Shown: positions 7,979 through 13,651 of the stretch, one piece after another
Layout of the letters: every line of letters starts with the position of its first letter
Numbering within the stretch: position 1 is the first letter of the stretch
Assembly: GCA_012798485.1 (NCBI GenBank)
Contig: JAAZND010000057.1
Coordinates: forward strand, 1-15,620
Origin: Candidatus Beckwithbacteria bacterium
Lineage (GTDB): Bacteria; Patescibacteriota; Microgenomatia; UBA1400; UBA1449
DNA: 15,620 nucleotides
Reading direction: 5' to 3'
Translations under genes and position numbers: made by a program
The notes under the pieces: generated by a model
The model's database searches: none
What the model was told of the DNA's origin: nothing
The model's input: only the letters and a program-made list of their open reading frames with translations

Positions 7979-8704
7979 TTAAACTTGGTAAAGAGGTTTC
8001 TTTTTAATCTCATTTAATTTGTTCTCATCTAATTTCTGCAATATTCTTCTGCGATATTTAAATATTTCTAAATCTAAGCTAAATTGTGTAGCTGCGAGGA
8101 ATTTTAATATCCAATCTTTAAATCCAAACGTTTTACGATTTTTTACATAGAAAAAAGCAAACATATTTGCAGCAAACTCAACCCTCTTTTCTATCCATGC
8201 TTCAAGACTATCATCTCGATAACTTTCTGAAGCTAGGCGTGGCGTATTCTTTTTTTCCCATAGATGATAACATTCATGAGCCATAATTCTTCTTAATTCA
8301 TCGGTGGTAGTTAATTTATTAATAAAATTTAAAGGATCTGTTAAATAAGATTCTTCAATTAGACCAGCTATCCGTTCCAAAAAAAGTCGAGGTAAAAAAC
8401 ATTCAGGTTGAAGTTCTTCATCATCTGTCTTTCTTATTATATGTAGTCTTGTGTATGGCAATTGTCGTTTCTGCTCAATAATCAAAGGATTGGTTTCAAG
8501 TTTTATTTGTAAAATAGGTACCTTAAGAATTGAAGTACATTCAATTATTGTTTTAGCAATTACTTTGGCAATTAAAGATCTAGTTTCTGGTTTATATTTA
8601 GTTAATATCTCATCTAATCTTAGTGATTTATATATAGTTTGAGAAAAATCAGTAATTAGTTCTTCACCATGTACTTCACCAATATCAGGCGAATAATTTT
8701 TCAT
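7979..8704 (-). CDS. ImmA/IrrE-like zinc metallopeptidase without an HTH domain
   Basis: A 241-residue soluble protein whose centre carries HExxH as His143-Glu144-Cys-Tyr-His147 (RRIMAHECYHLWEKK). A second glutamate motif, Glu176 in VEFAANMFAFFY, lies 29 residues after the second His. HExxH followed by E-x-x-A-N-x-F-A is the signature of the ImmA/IrrE (DUF955) peptidases, where the two His and the later Glu bind zinc. Those proteins cleave repressors in mobile elements or the stress repressor DdrO in Deinococcus. Here there is no obvious helix-turn-helix and no repressor gene next to it, so the target is unknown. The N-terminal 130 residues are family-specific. Acidic and basic residues alternate and there is no signal peptide, so it is cytoplasmic. 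The start has a promoter 8 bases upstream and no Shine-Dalgarno. Confidence 0.75.
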   Translation of the reverse strand: MKNYSPDIGEVHGEELITDFSQTIYKSLRLDEILTKYKPETRSLIAKVIAKTIIECTSILKVPILQIKLETNPLIIEQKRQLPYTRLHIIRKTDDEELQPECFLPRLFLERIAGLIEESYLTDPLNFINKLTTTDELRRIMAHECYHLWEKKNTPRLASESYRDDSLEAWIEKRVEFAANMFAFFYVKNRKTFGFKDWILKFLAATQFSLDLEIFKYRRRILQKLDENKLNEIKKKPLYQV

Positions 8705-8711
8705 ATATTTA

Positions 8712-8740
8712 AATATATAATACTAGTTTTACAAATACAA
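8712..8740 (-). promoter_or_regulatory. Promoter of the metallopeptidase gene, probably leaderless
   Basis: On the minus strand TTGTAT (8735-8740) and TATATT (8712-8717) are separated by 17 bases. The -10 ends 7 bases before the ATG at 8704, so the predicted transcript starts at or next to the start codon. The surrounding DNA is almost pure A/T, so chance matches are possible. Confidence 0.4.
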
Positions 8741-8798
8741 TCAGTTATTTTTTATATTAATATCTATATATTGATAAAAATATTTTGCTTATTTAATC

Positions 8799-9512
8799 TT
8801 AGTGGCACAAGCTCAAAGCCCACATTTTTTCTGCTCCATATTTTTTCAAAATCTTGGCACAATTTTGCATCGTCGCTCCTGTAGTAAAGACATCATCAAT
8901 CAGTAAAAAGTTCTTTTTTGCCAAAGGTTTTTCTCCTAATCTTAAAACTTTTGGATTAAGATCAAAAGCATCTTTGATATTTTCTTGTCTTTCTTTCTTT
9001 TTTAAATCTGCTTGCGGTTTTGTATTTCTAATTCTTTGTAAAATTTTAAATGAATATTCAAGCTTAAAATTCTTAGCAAAATATTTCCCTAAAATTTCAC
9101 TCTGGTTAAATCCGCGCCAGTTTTGTCTTTTGCTGTGAAGTGGAACAGGAAGCAGAATTGGTTGAGTTTGTAAAAAATCTTTAAAGCATTGATATTTCTT
9201 ATCTTCTAAATTTTGACAAAAAAGTTTAACCAAATCCGGACAAACAGCAAAGTAGCCCTGATATTTAATCTGCTTGATAATTTTTTGGGCAGTCTCATTG
9301 TAATGCCAGACAAAAACTAAACCATCAACAAAATCATCGCAGTTTGGATGTTTTGTCCCCCACTCTGACTGTTGTAAACAATCAGGGCAAATTAAATGAT
9401 CCCAGGTTTGAAACTTATCTAAACATTTTTGACAAATGGTTTCTCCAAAATAATTACAAGAAAGACAAACCGGAGGAAAAAGTAAATCTAATAGTAAATT
9501 AATAATCGACAT
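8799..9512 (-). CDS. comFC: ComFC-family phosphoribosyltransferase
   Basis: ComFC proteins are needed for DNA uptake in naturally competent bacteria, where they act in the cytoplasm with ComFA and DprA; the phosphoribosyltransferase reaction itself is poorly known. This 237-residue protein has the full family layout. An N-terminal zinc-finger region carries Cys16, Cys19, Cys27, Cys30, Cys42, Cys45 and Cys58 (PPVCLSCNYFGETICQKC). Then come PVPLHSKRQNWRGFNQSE and the RNTKPQADLKKKERQENIKD segment typical of ComF, and finally the PRPP-binding loop FLLIDDVFTTGATM at residues 202-215 with both Asp residues. It is a stand-alone gene here, with no comFA or dprA in the window. It may support uptake of environmental DNA, which would suit an organism that depends on salvage; that is inference. 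Confidence 0.9.
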   Translation of the reverse strand: MSIINLLLDLLFPPVCLSCNYFGETICQKCLDKFQTWDHLICPDCLQQSEWGTKHPNCDDFVDGLVFVWHYNETAQKIIKQIKYQGYFAVCPDLVKLFCQNLEDKKYQCFKDFLQTQPILLPVPLHSKRQNWRGFNQSEILGKYFAKNFKLEYSFKILQRIRNTKPQADLKKKERQENIKDAFDLNPKVLRLGEKPLAKKNFLLIDDVFTTGATMQNCAKILKKYGAEKMWALSLCH

Positions 9513-9581
9513 AATATCTTAATTATTTTATAATAAATCATAATCACAACACATTATTAGTTTTTATAAATAGAATTTCAT

Positions 9582-9851
9582 ATGCCTATACGCATTGGTG
9601 TAGAAGCGGAAAAGTCACTTCGCCTCAAAGAATAACAAAAACTATCTCAAGGAGGAATCTCTCCAGACTTAAGAGATTTAAACTTAGAAGAGTATGAGTT
9701 TCAAGAACCCCATTTTGTTCAACCTGAATCCAACCCAAAAGCAAAAGTAGTAAAACGACCAATTCCTCCTATTAGAGGAGGATTATTCCTACCTTATTCT
9801 CATGAAGCTCCAGAAGTAAGACGAAGAAGGATGATTGTATTTAAAAAATAA
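9582..9851 (+). pseudogene. Small Pro/Arg-rich ORF interrupted by in-frame TAA at codon 18
   Basis: ATG at 9582 opens MPIRIGVEAEKSLRLKE, then TAA at 9633-9635. The same frame continues open for 71 more codons to a TAA at 9849-9851. The downstream part is protein-like, with PDLRDLNLEEYEFQEPHFV, then KRPIPPIRGGLFLPYSH, and ends RRRRMIVFKK. Read through, it would be an 89-residue hydrophilic protein. A GGAGG lies at 9651-9655, but no start codon follows at a suitable distance. I do not recognise a family. It could be a decayed gene, a sequence error or noncoding DNA. It ends 8 bases before the tmRNA 3' end on the other strand. Confidence 0.4.
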
Positions 9852-9859
9852 ATGATTAG

Positions 9860-10292
9860 TGGAGATGGCGGGAATTGCACCCGCGTCTGTTTAAACTTTC
9901 AAAAACCTTCTACACGTTTAGCTTATTTAAATACTGATAGAAGAAAAAATAAGCAAATATTTCTATCAGTTTTAGTCAATTACTTAGTCCTATTTGACTA
10001 GAATAGAATTGCATTTAGAGTTTGTTTTCACCCGAATTTTGACTCCCCTAAAAAAAGTAAAACTGGATGTCAGATCTTAAGCAGCAAAAGCAAATTGAGC
10101 TCTTGAAGCAAAAACTGAAGCAACGTCAGAAGCAGCTTTTTTAGTAGTAGAAACTACTCTGTCAGCAAATACTCTAACGGTGCTGGCTGAAATTACTTTA
10201 TCAGCATTTATTTTTTTGAACCAGTTTAACGACTTAACTCAGGTCGACGTGCAGATTTTCAAAGAGCTTAAACATCAAAGCTAGACATCCCC
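9860..10292 (-). ncRNA. ssrA: Transfer-messenger RNA
   Basis: tmRNA rescues ribosomes stalled on broken messages and tags the product for degradation, working with SmpB. The mature 5' end GGGGATG (10286-10292) pairs with CATCTCC (9861-9867), giving a 7-bp acceptor stem with one G-U pair. The discriminator A is at 9860, and CCA is not encoded (CTA follows). The T-arm is GCGGG-TGCAATT-CCCGC (9868-9884). Helix P2 forms between the region just after the 5' end (CTTTGAAAATCTGCACG) and CGTGTAGAAGGTTTTTGAAAG near the 3' end. An H-type pseudoknot is visible at 9921-9969: CTGATAGAA pairs with TTCTATCAG, and the loop GCTTATTT pairs with AAATAAGC. The length of 433 nt is longer than most one-piece tmRNAs because of the tag frame. 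It lies directly downstream of smpB. Confidence 0.93.
10077..10205 (-). other. tmRNA tag-peptide reading frame, up to 42 codons
   Basis: Inside ssrA a frame from GCT (10203-10205) to TAA (10077-10079) encodes ADKVISASTVRVFADRVVST, then TKKAASDVASVFASRAQFAF and finally AA. The ending AFAA is a normal Clp/FtsH-type degron end, and an Ala resume codon is typical. The resume codon is inferred: starting at the later GCC would leave 36 residues, and starting at the GCT before GACAGA would leave 29. Confidence 0.75.
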
Positions 10293-10301
10293 AATGCTTT
10301 T

Positions 10302-10384
10302 TGTCATTCCTGCAAAAGCAGAAAGCTATAAAGACAATTTTATTTATATAGATATATAGATTCCGCATCTAGTACGGAATGACA
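10302..10384 (-). repeat. 83-bp MITE/REP-like palindromic element in the ssrA leader
   Basis: The ends are a perfect 9-bp inverted repeat, TGTCATTCC (10302-10310) and GGAATGACA (10376-10384). Each end also folds alone: CTGC-AAAA-GCAG (10310-10321) and ATTCCG-N9-CGGAAT (10360-10380). The middle is A/T only at 10334-10358. GTCATTCC-hairpin ends facing GGAATGAC ends are the recognised form of a widespread bacterial dispersed repeat. No clear target-site duplication is seen. Strand is arbitrary. Confidence 0.6.
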
Positions 10385-10391
10385 CAGTTAT

Positions 10392-10420
10392 ATTATACCT
10401 TATTTTGTCAAAAAGATTAA
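10392..10420 (-). promoter_or_regulatory. Probable ssrA promoter, upstream of the palindromic element
   Basis: On the minus strand a perfect TATAAT sits at 10392-10397, with a weak -35 (TTAATC, 10415-10420) at 17 bases. A TTGACA at 10406-10411 is only 8 bases away, too close to act with this -10. The start site would be near 10384, so the precursor would carry about 90 nt of leader that must be removed, presumably by RNase P. Confidence 0.5.
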
Positions 10421-10424
10421 GATA

Positions 10425-10862
10425 TCAGTAATTTTTAAGCAATCTCTGTTTCTCTCGATCCAAATCTCTTCTCTTAATTTGTTCTTTTTTCTCAAGCTCT
10501 TTTTTGCCTCTTGCTAAAGCTATTTCCAGTTTAATCAAATTTTTTTGTGTATAAATCGCTGTTGGCACCATGGTCAAATTTTTAGTTTCCATTTTCTTTT
10601 GCAAAGCCAGCATTTCTTTCTTATGAAGAAGTAATTTACGGCTTCTAATTGGATCATAATCAGTATTATCACTAAATTTATAGGCAGATATATTGGCATT
10701 GATCAAATAAAGTCCATCTTCCAAAAAACGCACATAACTTTCAGAAAGCGAAATATGTCCCAACTTTACACTTTTGACTTCTGCACCACTCAAAATAATA
10801 CCAGTTTGTATTCGGCTTAAAAGTTCATAATCAAATCTCGCTTTTTTGTTTATTATTTTCAT
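10425..10862 (-). CDS. smpB: SsrA-binding protein SmpB
   Basis: SmpB binds the tRNA-like domain of tmRNA and mimics the missing anticodon arm when tmRNA enters a stalled ribosome. The 145-residue product has the usual length and layout. Its N-terminus is KIINKKARFDYELLSRIQTG, followed by the signature GAEVKSVKLGHISLSESYV (residues 26-44), the central DPIRSRKLLLHKKEMLAL, and PTAIYTQKNLIKLEIALARG. It ends in a basic tail (KKELEKKEQIKRRDLDREKQ) that would enter the mRNA channel. The tmRNA gene follows 132 bp downstream on the same strand, the classic smpB-ssrA pairing. The ATG at 10862 has a TATAAT about 30 bases upstream. Confidence 0.95.
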   Translation of the reverse strand: MKIINKKARFDYELLSRIQTGIILSGAEVKSVKLGHISLSESYVRFLEDGLYLINANISAYKFSDNTDYDPIRSRKLLLHKKEMLALQKKMETKNLTMVPTAIYTQKNLIKLEIALARGKKELEKKEQIKRRDLDREKQRLLKNY

Positions 10863-10890
10863 TTTTATCGCTTGAGTTAATTCAAATGAT

Positions 10891-10896
10891 ATTATA
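10891..10896 (-). promoter_or_regulatory. -10 box for smpB
   Basis: TATAAT on the minus strand, in the 43-bp gap between the propeller gene stop (10906) and the smpB ATG (10862). It predicts a short leader of about 20 bases. No good -35 is seen; that region falls inside the end of the upstream gene. Confidence 0.4.
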
Positions 10897-10905
10897 ACCT
10901 ACCAA

Positions 10906-12696
10906 CTATTTTCTAATTTCCAGTTCGTATATTTTACTATCCTTTGCAAGCAAAAGCTTACCTTGTTCCTCCAAAGCCACCATACCGCTAACGTCTTTCA
11001 TCCCTTCCCAGACATACTCTGCTACAAATTCTCCCTTTTTGCTCACTTGCACTACTCTAGTATTTGCTTTATCTAAAATATAGAGGTTGGCGCTATTTTC
11101 ATCGGTAAAAAACAGGCTGGGGTTCTGTATCGGTTTATCTAAACCAAAATCAGGAAAAAGTAAATTTCTCACTCCACTCACATATTGTCCCACGCTTCCA
11201 TTGTTATAGATAATCCAAATAGAACCATCCACCGCAAAACTACTCACATCACTAAAATCCTGCTCTTTTTCAAAAAATTTATCAGGTTGTAGTAAATTCT
11301 CACCATTGCCCCTCATGCGCCAAACCTCTCCAGCTGCTTTATCCAAAATATAAGCATTACTGCCATAACCCACAAAACCATCAATCTTCATCTCAGACAA
11401 TTTAAAACTTTTGACTTGTTTCTTCTCTGCCTTATCAATAATCTGTAAACGATTATTAGCAATCAAAAAAACCCATTCCTCAATTGAACCAAGCCAGGAA
11501 TTATTTTGGACTATATCAGCACCAGCAAGAATTTCGTGAGATTTTTTACTGGTATTTAATAAAACCAAATTCTGATTTTGCTCATCTAAAATAATCAAGT
11601 CTGATCCTGTTAAATTGATTTTGGATGCCACTAACTCATCATTAATTAATCCTAAATCAAAAAAAACTTTTGGCTCGCTTATTAGAATTTGCCCAGAAAC
11701 TTCAGCAAAAGCTTGATTTAGCTCTTGTTCCAAAGAACTTAAATCCACATTCTGTATTCCACTCGTTTTATAAGTTGCCAAGGTTTGCTGAGCTTCAGAA
11801 AGTAAAGTCTTGGCTCTTTTAGGGTTTAAATTTTTAAGATTTTCAGCCTGATTCAGTCGATAATAAACATCATCCAAAAGTTTTTGTTTTTCCAATTCCT
11901 GACTTTTTTGTTCCTGTTTATACAGACCAAAACCCACAATCACACTCAAAATAACTAAGAAAAAAATACTAACTAACAAACTTAGTTTTCTCTTTGGGGT
12001 AAAAAAAATGTTTTTTCTGGCATAATTTAAAGGAATATGATGTCTCTCTTTTCTTTGCGGTAATCTGATTTTTAAAAAAGCTGGTAGTTTAATTTTTTTT
12101 GGTTGCTGACCAAGAACTAAAGCCAATAAATGCTTTTCTCCAAAAAGAGCCTGTTCTATTTTACTTTTCTTATCTTTAGTTATTAATTCTCTTATCTTTT
12201 GCTGGTCAACTAAATCAAAAAACTTTTTACTCCCTAAAATGAAAAAGTCATTAGCTAAAATCTGGCCACTTATCCCTATTTCTGAAAGAGGGAGAGTAAA
12301 AAATTGATTTTGCCTTACAAGGTAAAGTTCAAACTCCCCAAAGCCTACATAATTAAGTAAGGTTAACGATCCGCTTTGACAAACAGAAAACAAAACCAAA
12401 GAAACATCTATTGGAAAAGTATAACCACTTTTAAGGGTAAAAATAATTTCTTGGAGTCTTAATAAAAAATTTTCTTCACCTGTTTTAAAATACTTTGTCT
12501 GAATTAAATTCAAAATTTCCTGACTGATTGCTTCTAAATTTTGTTCACCAATTATCGTTTTTTTAAGCTGCAACAGCACAAAAAGCTCTCCATATTTAGC
12601 TTGATGAACTTCTTTATTAGCCTTTAAGGAAAAAGCTTGTAATAAAAATTCCGGAGTTTTCTCTCCGCCGAACTGGTAAAGTAATTTTGGCAGCAT
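10906..12696 (-). CDS. Membrane protein: PP2C-like domain, TM helix, coiled coil, beta-propeller
   Basis: A 596-residue protein with three parts. Residues 1-200 resemble a PP2C/SpoIIE-type phosphatase fold (DVSLVLFSVCQSGSLTLLNY, GFGEFELYLVRQNQFFTL, then ANDFFILGSKKFFDLV, which parallels the family's 'DD..LLcSDG.wD.l' stretch). The metal-binding Asp residues are largely missing, so it is probably an inactive sensor. After a basic stretch comes one membrane helix at about 239-259, then a helical linker (261-335, with Lys/Glu/Gln repeats). From about 350 to 590 repeating beta units (NNSWLGSIEEWVFLI, NGSVGQYVSGVRNLLF, ANLYILDKANTRVV) suggest an NHL/WD-like propeller outside the cell. It is last in a minus-strand run behind the PH-domain and two-TM proteins. 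A link between envelope sensing and phospho-signalling is inference. Confidence 0.7.
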   Translation of the reverse strand: MLPKLLYQFGGEKTPEFLLQAFSLKANKEVHQAKYGELFVLLQLKKTIIGEQNLEAISQEILNLIQTKYFKTGEENFLLRLQEIIFTLKSGYTFPIDVSLVLFSVCQSGSLTLLNYVGFGEFELYLVRQNQFFTLPLSEIGISGQILANDFFILGSKKFFDLVDQQKIRELITKDKKSKIEQALFGEKHLLALVLGQQPKKIKLPAFLKIRLPQRKERHHIPLNYARKNIFFTPKRKLSLLVSIFFLVILSVIVGFGLYKQEQKSQELEKQKLLDDVYYRLNQAENLKNLNPKRAKTLLSEAQQTLATYKTSGIQNVDLSSLEQELNQAFAEVSGQILISEPKVFFDLGLINDELVASKINLTGSDLIILDEQNQNLVLLNTSKKSHEILAGADIVQNNSWLGSIEEWVFLIANNRLQIIDKAEKKQVKSFKLSEMKIDGFVGYGSNAYILDKAAGEVWRMRGNGENLLQPDKFFEKEQDFSDVSSFAVDGSIWIIYNNGSVGQYVSGVRNLLFPDFGLDKPIQNPSLFFTDENSANLYILDKANTRVVQVSKKGEFVAEYVWEGMKDVSGMVALEEQGKLLLAKDSKIYELEIRK

Positions 12697-12722
12697 GTTT
12701 GAAAATCTAGTTTATAGCAAAA

Positions 12723-12950
12723 TTATAATATGATTAAACCCAAGAAGAAAGCAAAGAGAGTTAATAGTAAAAATATCCATCCAACTGATTTTATCCACGC
12801 TCCTAAAGAGCCATTTAAAGTTCGTACCATTAATTGGATCTGCCTAATCACAATCCCGGCAAAAATCACGAAAAGACCTAAGGCAAACATAAAAAAAATT
12901 TTTAAAATTAATAAAGCTAGTTGATTGTTTAGTAAATCTTTTATTGTCAT
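12723..12950 (-). CDS. Small two-TM membrane protein
   Basis: A 75-residue protein with two membrane helices, about residues 11-35 (LALLILKIFFMFALGLFVIF) and 54-75 (SVGWIFLLLTLFAFFLGLII). They are joined by a short polar loop, RQIQLMVRTLNGSLGAWIKS. I do not recognise a named family with confidence. Its ATG lies one base after the stop of the PH-domain gene (TAA-C-ATG), and the propeller gene ATG follows 26 bases after its own stop. It is therefore part of the same transcript and is probably a partner or assembly factor for one of those membrane proteins. Confidence 0.7.
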   Translation of the reverse strand: MTIKDLLNNQLALLILKIFFMFALGLFVIFAGIVIRQIQLMVRTLNGSLGAWIKSVGWIFLLLTLFAFFLGLIIL

Positions 12951-12951
12951 G

Positions 12952-13626
12952 TTATCTAATTTTCCCTTCTATCTTTTCCTGTTCTTCATGAAATAACAGC
13001 TCGTTCAAAATTTTGACAATCAAACCAGGTTTAGGCACATCCTCAAATTCAAATTCTCCTTTGGTTCCGGCAGTTTGAATTCTCACGGTTCCATAATTAA
13101 AAAAAGATTGCAGTAATCCTCCCTGTACATAGGTTACATCTTCAATCTTGTCAAGCTTTGCGTCAGACACTTTTTTATAAATCAAAGAGTAAAAATCTAC
13201 ATCAATCATTCTTTCATCAGTCACAATATAGACATTAAAAAACCATGATAAAAAATTCTCTAAGATAAAAGCTAAGACAAATAAATACCACAGAACAAAC
13301 ATTATAAACTGAAAATTACTTGGCATCATTTTAATCATCGGCATATAAATAAAAACAACTGGAGCAAGGCAAAAAAGTAGAGAAAATAAAATCCATCCTA
13401 AATTTGTAATAATATGACGTCTTAAAAAAATAATAATTTCTTCTTTTTGATCCTGATTTTCAAAACTAATTTTTTGTGGAAAAGTTTGGAAAGCTCCACC
13501 AGGATGATAATGTCTTCCAGTTCCAAATTTCTCTTTAATCCCTAAAATAATTTTTTTACTTTTAGCTATTGGTTTGGCAATAGTTGATTGATTATTTTTT
13601 TGATTAGAAGAATAAACTACAGACAT
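12952..13626 (-). CDS. Bacterial PH-domain (bPH2/YdbS-like) membrane protein
   Basis: A 224-residue protein. The N-terminal 70 residues are polar, then come two membrane helices (about 73-94 and 104-130). A bacterial PH-like domain follows from 131 on: NVYIVTDERMIDVDFYSLIY, then AKLDKIEDVTYVQGGLLQSF and NYGTVRIQTAGTKGEFEFED. The pattern 'T.eRli........kk...l.kI..V...qg......gyG.v.i.t' is characteristic of DUF304/YdbS-like proteins. Their function is not well defined; they are thought to act in the membrane or envelope stress response. The ATG sits exactly where the extended -10 at 13633-13641 predicts transcription to begin, so the message is likely leaderless. It leads the three-gene run to 10906. 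Confidence 0.8.
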   Translation of the reverse strand: MSVVYSSNQKNNQSTIAKPIAKSKKIILGIKEKFGTGRHYHPGGAFQTFPQKISFENQDQKEEIIIFLRRHIITNLGWILFSLLFCLAPVVFIYMPMIKMMPSNFQFIMFVLWYLFVLAFILENFLSWFFNVYIVTDERMIDVDFYSLIYKKVSDAKLDKIEDVTYVQGGLLQSFFNYGTVRIQTAGTKGEFEFEDVPKPGLIVKILNELLFHEEQEKIEGKIR

Positions 13627-13632
13627 AAGAAA

Positions 13633-13641
13633 ATTATATCA
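13633..13641 (-). promoter_or_regulatory. Extended -10 promoter, leaderless for the PH-domain gene
   Basis: TGATATAAT on the minus strand is a full extended -10 (TGnTATAAT). It lies 6 bases before the ATG at 13626, within the 25-bp gap after the SpoIID-like gene. A start site 6-7 bases downstream falls on the ATG itself. Confidence 0.55.
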
Positions 13642-13651
13642 TATACAGGGT

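Noticed and set aside
8669..9138. Plus-strand ORFs over the metallopeptidase and comFC starts
   Set aside because: They are shadows of well-supported minus-strand genes.
9651..9655. GGAGG as a Shine-Dalgarno for the part of the small ORF after the TAA
   Set aside because: No ATG, GTG or TTG follows within a workable distance in that frame.
10060..10140. Direct-repeat-like run of GCT/TTT codons as a tandem repeat
   Set aside because: It is explained by the Ala/Phe-rich tmRNA tag coding sequence.
10406..10411. TTGACA as -35 of ssrA
   Set aside because: It is only 8 bases from the TATAAT, and no -10 lies at 16-18 bases.
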